Part shown: piece after piece, positions 24,554 through 33,761 of the stretch
How the letters are laid out: every line of letters begins with the position of its first letter
Numbering within the stretch: position 1 is the stretch's first letter
Assembly: GCA_035712365.1 (NCBI GenBank)
Contig: DASTAW010000002.1
Location: 1-64,000, forward strand
Length of the DNA: 64,000 nucleotides
Direction: 5' to 3'
Source: Terriglobia bacterium
GTDB taxonomy: Bacteria; Acidobacteriota; Terriglobia; UBA7540
Translations under genes and position numbers: made by a program
Notes under the pieces: generated by a model
Seen by the model: the letters and a program-made list of their open reading frames with translations, nothing else
Database searches by the model: none
What the model was told of the DNA's origin: nothing

Positions 24554-26392
24554 TCACGGCTGGTTGCTGTAGACAACTTTTCCCGAACTCTCAGCGACAA
24601 CATATCGAGGCTGTGGCAGTGTTTTCTTTACGTCGTCAAGTTGCCCCGGAGGAACAAACAGGAATATCCTGTGATCGCCGCCCCAGTCGCGGGCCAGATC
24701 GGCATTATCCAAAAAGATGTGCGGCGCATCGGGGAAGGTCGATCCGAACCACATGGAAGTCGTTCTTCCGTTAACCAGATCAATCGGCCTCTTCAAATAG
24801 AACAGCAGCGACGACCCGTATGCCTGGTCGCCATAAATCATCACCTGATCTCCGGGCTCTTCGCGGATGCGGATCGCATCGGCCAACCGCTTGGAGGAGA
24901 GAAACGGCCCGAAACGGGCAAAGGCGAGTTGGGCAGCAATCAGGAAGACCGCGGTGGCAAGGCCCGTTGTCCACGTGGCGGCTACGTGCTTATTTCGGAG
25001 GCGCAGAATGAGGGCCGCGAGCGGGCCGACGAGCAGCACGGCGGCCGCCAGTCCCGCGGGCAGGCGCAGTGCAGCAAACGCCGAGGTAGTGAGATCAAAA
25101 AGTTTTGACATTGATAGCGTGTCGTTGGCAACATCGCGATGGACCAGCAATTGACCCAGGTCTGTAGTGGGCGGAACGTTTCTTGAAGCCCACAGCGCGG
25201 CCACCAGGACAGAGCCGGCCGCGAGTCCTGCCGCCGCGTAAAGTCCATTACCTAAGATGGTCCATCGGCTTGACCGTTTCTGCTCTTCATCGCGAGCCAG
25301 ACTTCCGGCAATCAGCAGCAGCAGCGGAAGGTAGGCGGGAAAGGTATAGTATTCCTGGTTGGTCGAAAACGAGAAGAAAACCAGCACGATGCCTGCCCAT
25401 ATCCAGCATAGCGCCCGCGTCCGGACGGCGAAGTTAAGCGCCGACAGATTTCGCGCTGCGGTGATGTCCCGCTTGAGGTCGCGGAAGACCAGCGGAAAGT
25501 AAAGACTCCAGGGAAACAGCCAGACGAGGTGGAGTCCCCAGTAGAGGGCAGGGGGCAGCTTGTTGTAGTCGTGTGGGTAGCGTTCTCCCAGAAAACGCAG
25601 AAACTGCTCGTTGACGAAATAGAACCAAAAGAATCCGTGATTGCGGATGCCCGCCAGGATATGCCACGGAGCGCCAACCAGCAGGAACATCAGAATGCCT
25701 TTGCCGAGACGCAGCTCTCGCCACCGCCGCCATTCTCTGGTCAGGAGCAGATAGCCCATGGCGGGAACGCCGACAAAGACCAGCGCCACCAGACCCTTGG
25801 TGAGCACAGCCAGGGCGATGATGGCATATGCAGCATACCATCGCCACTCGCGCTGCCGCCGTGATTGGAGCGCCGAGAGGAAGAAATAGAGGGCGAGGGC
25901 GATCAGGAGGCTGAGAATGACGTCAGGGATAAAGATTCGCGTGAAAAGAAAGCAGCCGAGACATGTGGCTACAAATAGCCCGGTATAGATTCCCCCGCGG
26001 TGGCCGAACGCTCGCAACCCCCAAAGCGCGCCCAGGCCGATCATCAGCAGGATGGAAAGAATAATTGGCAGGCGCACTGCAAACTCCGAAACACCGAAGA
26101 CCGTGAATCCAAGGGACACCAGCCAGTAGGGGAGAGGAGCTTTTTCAAGATAGCGGATGCCGTTCACCCGCAGTGTGACGTAATCGCCCGACTGGTGCAT
26201 CTCCCGCGCCGCTTCGGCGTGTGTGGAGTCGGCGTCATCCAGCAGGGGAGGATGGAACGCACCCTGAAAATAAACAGACACCCAGACGATGAGGATCAAA
26301 ATCCAAGGGATGGCACTGCGGGCTGGGGCCGATGCTGCGTGCCGAGGCTGGTCTGACTTCAGTGTGTCGCGCTCCACTTCGTATTGAGGCAT
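24554..26392 (-). CDS. ArnT-like polyprenyl-phosphate sugar transferase (GT83/GT39 type)
   Basis: A 612-residue multi-spanning glycosyltransferase of the GT-C fold, expected to move a sugar from a polyprenyl-phosphate donor to a lipid or protein on the periplasmic face. About twelve hydrophobic segments are present. The first periplasmic loop carries the catalytic acid motif LLDDADSTHAEAAREM, and EKAPLPYWLVSL follows as in ArnT. A soluble C-terminal domain (about residues 500-612) has GDQVMIYGDQAYGSSLLFYL. It lies tail to tail with the second hpnI. Together with the half-transporters it resembles the Arn lipid A modification logic; its acceptor here is unknown. Confidence 0.8.
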   Translation of the reverse strand: MPQYEVERDTLKSDQPRHAASAPARSAIPWILILIVWVSVYFQGAFHPPLLDDADSTHAEAAREMHQSGDYVTLRVNGIRYLEKAPLPYWLVSLGFTVFGVSEFAVRLPIILSILLMIGLGALWGLRAFGHRGGIYTGLFVATCLGCFLFTRIFIPDVILSLLIALALYFFLSALQSRRQREWRWYAAYAIIALAVLTKGLVALVFVGVPAMGYLLLTREWRRWRELRLGKGILMFLLVGAPWHILAGIRNHGFFWFYFVNEQFLRFLGERYPHDYNKLPPALYWGLHLVWLFPWSLYFPLVFRDLKRDITAARNLSALNFAVRTRALCWIWAGIVLVFFSFSTNQEYYTFPAYLPLLLLIAGSLARDEEQKRSSRWTILGNGLYAAAGLAAGSVLVAALWASRNVPPTTDLGQLLVHRDVANDTLSMSKLFDLTTSAFAALRLPAGLAAAVLLVGPLAALILRLRNKHVAATWTTGLATAVFLIAAQLAFARFGPFLSSKRLADAIRIREEPGDQVMIYGDQAYGSSLLFYLKRPIDLVNGRTTSMWFGSTFPDAPHIFLDNADLARDWGGDHRIFLFVPPGQLDDVKKTLPQPRYVVAESSGKVVYSNQP

Positions 26393-26497
26393 CAGTTAAA
26401 TCCAAGCGCGGGCCTGCAGCCGGACCTTTCGTCAGGGCTTGCGCAGAGCGAGGGAGTCCCCCTACAAACCGCGGCGGCAGTATGCACTGAAAAAAGA

Positions 26498-29152
26498 TTA
26501 TTCTCCCGTGTCCACATTGACCTCGATCACCCGATGCTGGAACCCGACAAAGTGGCCAAAATTAGGAGAAGTGATATTGTTGTAAACGTCTCGTGCATCG
26601 CGAGCATCTGTCAGGTTACGCACTCCAATTCCCCACCGCAGCTTGAAACCGCCTCCCCAGGGTAGCCAGCGTGGCAGAGGTAGCACCTTCCAGATCTTGA
26701 AGTCTAAGGAGAAAAATGCCGGAAACCGGTTGCTGTTGGGGGCGCCAACGTAGTTCTGGAACTCGTCCACCTTTGACCAGGGGAATCCCGTGTGCAAATC
26801 GATAACCGGAGCAAAGACGACCTTCTTCGGGAGGTGAAAGATTCCCCATGCAATCATACGGTCCGGGACGTCGGCGTCGAGGCTGGCATAAACGTCAGTA
26901 CGAATAACGGGGTCTTCAAATGGGACATAGATATGCGACACGGAATTCAGGTCACCGATCGTTCTGCTGCGAACGTACGACGCGTTCAACTGATTTCCCC
27001 GGTCGTCACGGTAGCTCACCATGGCTTCAAGTTCGTGGTATCGCGCTGCACCTCGGTTGGAGAGCAGCATCATACCTTCAACAGGGGAGGTCAGCACAGG
27101 GTTGACGACGAAATCCTTGTAGGTGCTGCTGCCAAGGAAGCTGGCCCGGACCGCAACGCGGCTGGTGATCTGGCGGTCGAACTCGGCGTTCCATGTCACG
27201 TTGTAAGGCGTGGCATCGAGGTCAGAACAATCCGAAACGAGCCTCAGTCCTGTGCGGACCCTTGTGGCGCATTGGCTCATGTAAGTGACAGGAACACCGA
27301 TCGGTGTTTGCGTGGCGTCGAACAGGGATATCACCCGCGCGGGGTTGCTGCCATAGTCCGCCTCCAGCAGTGGTATGCGCGACTTGAAAATCCCGACCCC
27401 GGCCCGGAGGATGGTCCGGCCACTCTTGCCGGGAGTGAACACCATTCCCAATCGCGGCGCGAAAGTGGCGGGGTCGCCTACGGCCTGGCCGTAGTAGCGA
27501 AATCCGAAATCCACGGCAGCACGTTCAGTCAGCATCCAGTGGTCGCCCACATACGCTGCCCCCTCCGCATTGCTGGTCGAAAACAACGCCGGAGATTGGG
27601 TGGAAGGAACTCCGCCTGGACCCAGGAAGTCGATCTGTTTCGCCACCGTACCATCCAGCCGTGTGACGAGTACCGTACGGGAAAGGCTGGTGCCAGTATA
27701 AGACCGATAGATAAAATCACCCCCGAGTTCAGACTGGTGTTTGCCAAGCCACTTCCAGCCAGGGAATCGGTAAATCAGGCTGCCCTCTTCCTGATTACTC
27801 TTTCGTCCCCATTCATTGAAATAGTTTCCGCCGTAACCGTTGGGCGTAACGAGCATTGTCTCAAGGCCCTGTCCGTGCGAGTTGGCGTCAAACCGGGTGT
27901 ACTTGAAGAAGCTGTTCAAGATGCTGCCTGATTCAAACTGGACGCTGTCATTTCCCTGGGCGGAATAGCCGCGCTCGGAAAGATTTGCGGAGGCAGGCTG
28001 CGCGATCAGCGAATCGATGTTGGCGAACTCCTGCTTGCGCGGGAACAGGTGAAAGTTGAATGAGAAGAGATGCCGGGGCGAGAAGACATACTGAAGTGTA
28101 GTGAGTGAATTGTAGCCTTCCTTCTTCGTCTCGTTGTTGGGCCAGGCAAGCCCCCGGACAGGGACCTTCAAGATGTCATAGATGAATGACTCGGAGAAGT
28201 TGAGACGGTTTTTCAGAATCGGCCCGGTAAAGCTGATCCTGGGTTCCCAGTCGTTGATGCCCACCAGATGGCCGCTTCGGCCGCGAAATCCGGGAAAAAA
28301 GTCGTTGAGGTCCCAGCCCCACTGATAGGAAGGCGCCTTGGTATCAATCGTTGTCAACCCGCCGGAGAAGCCGCCATACTGGGCGTCAAACGGCGCCTTG
28401 TAAACATTCAGTGACTGGATGGCGTCGATGGAAAGATCGATATCAAAGGCGCCTGTGATGGGATCTACGGCCTGTGCGCCGTCAATCAGGAGCATGCCCT
28501 GGTTCTCTACCGTTCCTTTGATGTTGATCTTACCGTTAGGAGACCGGATGACCCCCGGAACCAGCGGCAGGAATGCCTTAAACTTTTGTTCGGCGATAGG
28601 CAAAGTTGTAAGTTCTTCCGCACCAAGTGTGGCCGGAGGCGCAGAGATCTGCTCCGCGGCGGTGCCCGCCTTCGCTCGAACCTCCACCTTCTGGATGATT
28701 TTTTGTTGCGTCGGCATGACCGCCCGAACGTAGTTAGCCTGGCCCGCGGTTATGGCCAGATCGGTCTTGACATACGGCTCATATCCAAGCGCTGTGCAGG
28801 TCAGGACGTACTTACCCGGCAACAGACCCCGAACGCTGAAGTCACCACTGGAGTCTGTGGTGACGGAGATCCCCTGGCTGGGCAGCAGACCTCCCTGGAG
28901 TATGCAATCAACGCCGGCAATGGGAACGCTGTTTTCATTTACAATCTGGCCTCTCAACTCCTGAGTCGGTTGGGGGGCATCCCCATAGGAGATGGGGCCT
29001 TTGAGGCTGACGACTGCGAGAAGGACAACAAGAGTGCAAAAAACAGCCTGCCTGAATTTAGAGCGGTGTGCGTCAGTGTGCAAAAAGCTTACCAGTCCTT
29101 CCTGATCTTTGGTTGAGCGTCGCCTGGTGATTCTGCCGAACCTCCGCCGCAT
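26498..29152 (-). CDS. Oar-type TonB-dependent outer-membrane receptor
   Basis: An outer-membrane beta-barrel importer or adhesin of the type expanded in Acidobacteria. From the start chosen (884 residues): an N-terminal positively charged stretch, a hydrophobic export signal (about 36-55), a carboxypeptidase-regulatory-like domain (about 63-146, ELRGQIVNENSVPIAGVDC), a plug domain (GTVENQGMLLIDGAQAVDP, VYKAPFDAQYGGFSGG), then the barrel. The frame is open to 29314, but the leading residues look non-coding. None of the candidate starts has a good ribosome-binding site, so the start is uncertain. It is divergent from the M1 peptidase gene. The substrate is not predictable. Confidence 0.85.
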   Translation of the reverse strand: MRRRFGRITRRRSTKDQEGLVSFLHTDAHRSKFRQAVFCTLVVLLAVVSLKGPISYGDAPQPTQELRGQIVNENSVPIAGVDCILQGGLLPSQGISVTTDSSGDFSVRGLLPGKYVLTCTALGYEPYVKTDLAITAGQANYVRAVMPTQQKIIQKVEVRAKAGTAAEQISAPPATLGAEELTTLPIAEQKFKAFLPLVPGVIRSPNGKINIKGTVENQGMLLIDGAQAVDPITGAFDIDLSIDAIQSLNVYKAPFDAQYGGFSGGLTTIDTKAPSYQWGWDLNDFFPGFRGRSGHLVGINDWEPRISFTGPILKNRLNFSESFIYDILKVPVRGLAWPNNETKKEGYNSLTTLQYVFSPRHLFSFNFHLFPRKQEFANIDSLIAQPASANLSERGYSAQGNDSVQFESGSILNSFFKYTRFDANSHGQGLETMLVTPNGYGGNYFNEWGRKSNQEEGSLIYRFPGWKWLGKHQSELGGDFIYRSYTGTSLSRTVLVTRLDGTVAKQIDFLGPGGVPSTQSPALFSTSNAEGAAYVGDHWMLTERAAVDFGFRYYGQAVGDPATFAPRLGMVFTPGKSGRTILRAGVGIFKSRIPLLEADYGSNPARVISLFDATQTPIGVPVTYMSQCATRVRTGLRLVSDCSDLDATPYNVTWNAEFDRQITSRVAVRASFLGSSTYKDFVVNPVLTSPVEGMMLLSNRGAARYHELEAMVSYRDDRGNQLNASYVRSRTIGDLNSVSHIYVPFEDPVIRTDVYASLDADVPDRMIAWGIFHLPKKVVFAPVIDLHTGFPWSKVDEFQNYVGAPNSNRFPAFFSLDFKIWKVLPLPRWLPWGGGFKLRWGIGVRNLTDARDARDVYNNITSPNFGHFVGFQHRVIEVNVDTGE

Positions 29153-29272
29153 AACGCTGTATACGCAACAACTTAACGAGCACAAAATTCCAAGTATACC
29201 TGCTGAAGTTCCTTGCTGCATAGCCTGTGCTGCTTCGGGCTCCGACCACGAGGACCTTTTGGATGCCGAAAA

Positions 29273-29290
29273 AACGGTTACCGTTACGGT
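29273..29290. promoter_or_regulatory. Palindromic candidate operator in divergent region
   Basis: AACGGT-T-ACCGTT (29273-29285) is a perfect odd-centred palindrome, followed at once by a further ACGGT (29286-29290). It lies between the divergent TonB-dependent receptor and M1 peptidase genes, where a regulator could act on both. No regulator gene is adjacent. Confidence 0.3.
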
Positions 29291-29431
29291 CTTCCTCCGG
29301 AGGTCTGCTGGCAACCGGGTGAATGTCTCCCCGTACCGACCCTCTTTTGATAAAATACCTCCGTTCCGAGGAGCAGTTGGCAGGGAACTGTATTCATTTA
29401 AACCTTCGGGAACGTTTGTGAGGCGGAATCG

Positions 29432-31621
29432 ATGCGCCGTTCCTGCATACTCCTGGTGGGCAGCCTGGTTGCTTGCTTAACGGCAGTCCGCGTCACCACG
29501 GCGCAGACCTACCAGTCGCACATCGAACACCTCATTGTTCAGTACAAAATTTCGGCATCGCTGTATCCCGGCACGAAAACCATCAAGGGACACTACGTGC
29601 TGACGTGGTGGAACCACACCGACGATACCATCCCAGACCTCTATTTCCACCTGTACCTGAACGCCTTCAAAAACCTTGACAGCACCTTCATGCGCCGGGA
29701 CCCCATCGCAAGAGAACATGATTCGCTAACGGATTGGCTCACCATTCCCGGTAAGGAAAAATGGGGCTGGGAACAGATTGACAAGATTCAGATTGTCAAC
29801 GGAGTTGACCTGACACCGCTCATCACCTACATCCATCCGGACGACACCAATGCTGATGACAGGACAGTGGTCCGAATCCAGCTCCCTCAGCCCATATCTC
29901 CAAAAGGAACCATTGAACTCTCCGTTGACTTTACCGCAAAGCTGCCGCGGGTTTTTGCCCGAACCGGTTACGACGGGGACTATTACCTGGTCAGCCAGTG
30001 GTTTCCCAAGATCGGCGTATATGAAGGGCCCGGAGAGCGCGGCCGGACAACCGGTGGATGGAATTGCCACCAGTTCCATCGCTACACGGAGTTTTACGCC
30101 GACTACGGGAGCTACGACGTTGATTTGACGGTTCCCTCCGACTACATCCTGGGCGCCACGGGGTTCGAGCGCTCTGAAAAGAAAGATCCGGACGGTACCA
30201 CGACTTACAATTTCTACCAGCAGGACGTCCACGATTTTGCCTGGACGGCCAGCCCGGATTTCAAGAAGATCACACGCCTTTTCGATTGGGGGAAGGAGGT
30301 TCGGGGCGACGAAGTCGCCAGGTGGAGTGAGATTCTGGCGCTGCCCGCCTCCGAAATTGCGCTGCGTAACGTTTCAGTAACGCTGCTGCTGCAACCGTAC
30401 CACCGCAATCTCGAGGAGCGTTATTTTCGCGCGGCTTTCAGCGGACTCAAGTATTACGGATTGCGGTTTGGCGCCTACCCCTATGACACGTTGACAGTAG
30501 TTGATCCGCCCCGCAATTCCTACACCTCGGGCATGGAGTATCCAACGCTGTTCGTTGCGGGCAGCACCTTCTGGCCGGGGAAGCACGAATTTGAGCCGGA
30601 GGGAGTGACTATCCACGAATTCGGGCATCAGTTCTGGTACGGACTGGTAGGCAACAATGAGTTTGAAGAGCCGTGGCTCGATGAGGGGTTTGTCACATAC
30701 TCCACGGCCAAGGTACTGGAAACGGCCTATGGCAATCCGTGTTCGTACCTTCGCTTCCTGGGTATTCCGTACCAGGCGTACGCCTGGCTGCAGGTCCCAT
30801 TGCCCAGCTTTCCGTTTCTGGGGGTCGGGTCCATTCCCGTCGGGCCTTACTTTTCGTGCGTGAGACTGCCGGAACAAACCTCGGGCCGCAGCTTATACCT
30901 GCAGCACGCTACTGATGACAACTTGGTGCGAAACGGCTGGCAGTACCGGAGCCGCCTCAGCTACGTCGTGAATTCCTACATGAGACCAGGGCTGGACCTG
31001 GACACGCTCGAGCAATACCTCGGCTCGACCGTCATGGCGCGCGTGATGCGGACCTATCAGCAGGAGTGGCGATACCGTCATCCAACCACCCGGGATTTTA
31101 TCGACGTGGTCAATAAGGCTTCAGGTCGGGACATGGACTGGTTCTTTCAGCAGTTCTTCTACAATTCCAACCTTGCGGATTATTCAGTGGCAAGCATCTG
31201 GAACGAGCCGATGTACGGCCACACCGGTATCTATGACGAGGGTGGAAAAAAGACTTACTATTCCCGGCAGAATGCTTTAAAACAGTATAAGGCAAGCAAG
31301 CAGAAGCAATATCGCTCTACCATCACCATTCGACGTCTGGGCGGCGCCTCGGCGCCGGTGGACATCGAGGTCCGGTTTGATAACGGCAAGGTTGCTCATG
31401 AACAATGGGATGGCAGATACCGTTGGACGACATTCACCTATGATGGCCCCCAAAAGGTAGTGGCTGCCGTGGTCGATCCGTCCCGCAAACTTTTGCTGGA
31501 TTCCAATTACACGAACAACAGCCGCACCGTGAAGGCGAATTCCGCCTTTGCCCTCAAATGGTATATCCGATGGATATTCTGGATCGAAAATCTCTTTTTT
31601 GCGGCAGCATTCTTCAGCTAG
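29432..31621 (+). CDS. Secreted or membrane M1-family metallopeptidase
   Basis: A zinc aminopeptidase-like enzyme of 729 residues. The signal peptide (about 1-24) is followed by an N-terminal beta-saddle domain, then the thermolysin-like domain with HEFGHQFWYGLVGNNEFEEP and DE: zinc ligands His395, His399 and Glu418, catalytic Glu396. The substrate N-terminus-binding GxMEN box is represented by TSGMEYPT, as in many bacterial M1 outliers. A hydrophobic C-terminal segment (FALKWYIRWIFWIENLFFAAAFF) could anchor it in the membrane. It is followed within 80 nt by a multi-spanning membrane protein, perhaps co-transcribed. Physiological substrates are unknown. Confidence 0.87.
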   Translation: MRRSCILLVGSLVACLTAVRVTTAQTYQSHIEHLIVQYKISASLYPGTKTIKGHYVLTWWNHTDDTIPDLYFHLYLNAFKNLDSTFMRRDPIAREHDSLTDWLTIPGKEKWGWEQIDKIQIVNGVDLTPLITYIHPDDTNADDRTVVRIQLPQPISPKGTIELSVDFTAKLPRVFARTGYDGDYYLVSQWFPKIGVYEGPGERGRTTGGWNCHQFHRYTEFYADYGSYDVDLTVPSDYILGATGFERSEKKDPDGTTTYNFYQQDVHDFAWTASPDFKKITRLFDWGKEVRGDEVARWSEILALPASEIALRNVSVTLLLQPYHRNLEERYFRAAFSGLKYYGLRFGAYPYDTLTVVDPPRNSYTSGMEYPTLFVAGSTFWPGKHEFEPEGVTIHEFGHQFWYGLVGNNEFEEPWLDEGFVTYSTAKVLETAYGNPCSYLRFLGIPYQAYAWLQVPLPSFPFLGVGSIPVGPYFSCVRLPEQTSGRSLYLQHATDDNLVRNGWQYRSRLSYVVNSYMRPGLDLDTLEQYLGSTVMARVMRTYQQEWRYRHPTTRDFIDVVNKASGRDMDWFFQQFFYNSNLADYSVASIWNEPMYGHTGIYDEGGKKTYYSRQNALKQYKASKQKQYRSTITIRRLGGASAPVDIEVRFDNGKVAHEQWDGRYRWTTFTYDGPQKVVAAVVDPSRKLLLDSNYTNNSRTVKANSAFALKWYIRWIFWIENLFFAAAFFS

Positions 31622-31699
31622 CACTCGGCAAGCACTAAGCATGAACCCGCGCAGCGCTGTGAGGTTTGATCTGGAAACAATCCGGGAACTGGAGTGGAC

Positions 31700-32647
31700 A
31701 TGGTAAGCGGACGGATGGCCATCCGCCAGGGGTTCCGGCTGGTGCCGCGCACGCGATCGGCCGTGTGGATCCTGTTTGCAGCCAACTTGCTCCTGGCCAT
31801 CGTTGCAGGTCTGCCGATCTACCATGGAATGCTTCAGTTCACCTCCCACAGCTTGGTGAGCCGAAATCTGCTGACTGGGTTTTCGGTGGACTGGCTGACG
31901 GATTTTGCATTCAACAACACGGGGGCCCTCGAACAATATGCTCAATTCATCATGGTGATAGGCCTGATCGCGCTGCCGGTGAACGCCATTCTGGCCGGTG
32001 GAGTGCTGGCCCGCTTTCAGCAGCCTCAGCGGTTCCGGCTTGGAACCTTCTTCCGTGACTGCGGCTTCTACGCCTGGCGAATGCTCTGGTTGATGGTCGT
32101 CGCGCTGATTTGCTACTGGGCGGTGTTCCGTTTTGTGAATGTCGGCCTGGGAAGTGCGGTGGACCGGGCGACGCTCTATTGGATGAATGACCGCTCGGCA
32201 TTCGCGGCGCATCTCGGCGTGGGCCTGCTGGTCCTCCTGTTGTTTGCCTTCATAAATATGGTGATCGATTTTGCCCAGATCAGGATTGTCTATGGCGAAG
32301 GCTGTGGGTTTATAGAAGCCTTCCTGGGTGCGCTGGGATTTTCAATCGGCCGCCTGCCCAGGGCCATTCTTGTTTACGCCATCCCGTCGCTTTGCGGGCT
32401 TGCCTTGCTGGGAATTTATCGCCTGGTAACGCCCTGGCGCATGATCCATGCAGCCCTGGGTGGGAGTACCGGCCCATCATACGAGGTCGCGCTGGTGCTT
32501 GGTCTCCTTTTCGTCGGGCAGCAACTGGTGATGTTCGGCCGCTACTGGTTCCGTGTTGCCACCTGGGCCAGCGAGTGGTCATTGTTCGCAAGCACGCGCG
32601 GCCCGGCAAGTCCGACGGATAAGTCCGGTCAGCGAGCAACGGCCTGA
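31700..32647 (+). CDS. Multi-spanning membrane protein, unknown function
   Basis: A 315-residue protein with about five or six hydrophobic helices (near 22-40, 85-105, 130-150, 175-200, 230-250 and 270-290) and the string FINMVIDFAQIRIVYGEG in the middle, a feature of uncharacterised bacterial membrane proteins related to the DUF4013/YciC-like group. I prefer ATG 31700, which has GGAG seven bases upstream, over GTG 31694. It lies between the M1 peptidase and a small protein, on the same strand with short gaps. Confidence 0.65.
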   Translation: MVSGRMAIRQGFRLVPRTRSAVWILFAANLLLAIVAGLPIYHGMLQFTSHSLVSRNLLTGFSVDWLTDFAFNNTGALEQYAQFIMVIGLIALPVNAILAGGVLARFQQPQRFRLGTFFRDCGFYAWRMLWLMVVALICYWAVFRFVNVGLGSAVDRATLYWMNDRSAFAAHLGVGLLVLLLFAFINMVIDFAQIRIVYGEGCGFIEAFLGALGFSIGRLPRAILVYAIPSLCGLALLGIYRLVTPWRMIHAALGGSTGPSYEVALVLGLLFVGQQLVMFGRYWFRVATWASEWSLFASTRGPASPTDKSGQRATA

Positions 32648-32658
32648 CGCGCGCTCCA

Positions 32659-32970
32659 ATGGGGAAGGACCTTAACTTCGAAAAATTTGTGCTGCGACTA
32701 CTGTGCGCTGGAACTTCGCAAGGGCCCCTGCGAGCCAGCCTGATTCCACTGGTGCAAAGCTACGCATGGAGTAGCGCGCTGCACCGGGCGATTTTCAGGG
32801 CAGTCGTGTCGATCCCTTCTGACGATCTGGCGCTCCTTCGTCAATTGCTCCCCGCAAAGCTCACCCGCATGGGATTTCCCGATGTCGAATGGGAGGAACT
32901 ATTCGCGCCGGTGTCAATCTCGAGCGACGAAGCAATCGAGTCGGTCAGAAAAGTGCTTGCTGGAGCATAG
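32659..32970 (+). CDS. Small hypothetical protein
   Basis: A 103-residue, probably cytoplasmic and largely helical protein with no recognisable motif. It lies 11 nt after the membrane protein and 59 nt before the CPBP-like gene on the same strand, so it is likely part of that operon. No ribosome-binding site precedes its ATG, which weakens the call; the downstream frame overlapping it is not a better candidate. Confidence 0.5.
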   Translation: MGKDLNFEKFVLRLLCAGTSQGPLRASLIPLVQSYAWSSALHRAIFRAVVSIPSDDLALLRQLLPAKLTRMGFPDVEWEELFAPVSISSDEAIESVRKVLAGA

Positions 32971-33029
32971 CTGCTTGCAGCTTCGCATGCGTTCCTGGAC
33001 TGTGCCGTAAAATGAGAACAGGGGCATTG

Positions 33030-33716
33030 ATGTCCGCATTAACTCCGGAAGTTGACCGCCAGCCTTTGCGCGCGGTGCGCGCCATCAATCCGGTGATTAC
33101 GGCCAGTGAAGTTCTGGCCATTTACGCCGCTGTTCTGCTTTACATCTGGCGATGGCAGGATGCTCACCCGTTTCTGTGGCTTCCGATGCTGGCCGTCGTT
33201 GTTTTCAGCCAGTGGTTTTGCGGCGAGACTCTGGAAGAACTGGGCGTGACCGGAATGGAATTCTGGCCTTGTGCCCGGGCCAGCCTTCCGCTCCTCGCCG
33301 TGGTGATCGGTGGAGCGGTCTGTTACGGCTTGTGGGTTCGCTACAATGTTTTCCGGTTTGCTTCCTGGCACGTGTGGCTGTCACTTGGCGGCTACTTTGT
33401 CTGGTGCTCTTTTCAGCAGTATCTCACGCAGTCATACTTTCATCGGCAATTAATGAAAGTGATGCAATCTCCGCACCTGCGTTCGCTTGCCATTGGGCTT
33501 CTGTTTGCCGGTGCGCACATTCCAAACCCTATTCTAATGGCGGCAACCTTTGCGGGCGGGATCGTCTTCGCGGAAATCTTCTTTCGGCATCGCAACATCT
33601 GGCCGCTGGCATTTGTGCAGGCCGTTGCCGGATTCCTTATCGGGATGCTTGCCCCTCCGTGGATCATCCACGGCATGCGGGTCGGCCCCGGATACTTCCT
33701 CTTTCACGTTCGCTAA
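33030..33716 (+). CDS. CPBP/Abi-like intramembrane protein with altered active-site motif
   Basis: A 228-residue protein with about seven hydrophobic segments, resembling the CPBP (CAAX protease and bacteriocin-processing) family. Motif 2/3 residues are present as LLFAGAHIPNP and FAEIFFRHRNIWPLAFVQAV. The usual first motif, a Glu-Glu pair followed by Arg, reads FQQYLTQSYFHRQL, so both acids are Gln. That may mean it is not a protease. I start at ATG 33030, preceded by AGGGG at correct spacing; ATG 33012 is possible. Convergent with amrS. Confidence 0.65.
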   Translation: MSALTPEVDRQPLRAVRAINPVITASEVLAIYAAVLLYIWRWQDAHPFLWLPMLAVVVFSQWFCGETLEELGVTGMEFWPCARASLPLLAVVIGGAVCYGLWVRYNVFRFASWHVWLSLGGYFVWCSFQQYLTQSYFHRQLMKVMQSPHLRSLAIGLLFAGAHIPNPILMAATFAGGIVFAEIFFRHRNIWPLAFVQAVAGFLIGMLAPPWIIHGMRVGPGYFLFHVR

Positions 33717-33761
33717 CCCGTGGGATTGTTCTTGAGCCGGCAGGGAATCAGTCGAGTGCGG

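Noticed and set aside
26792-27931. 379-residue ORF on the plus strand
   Set aside because: Antisense to the TonB-dependent receptor barrel; no motif.
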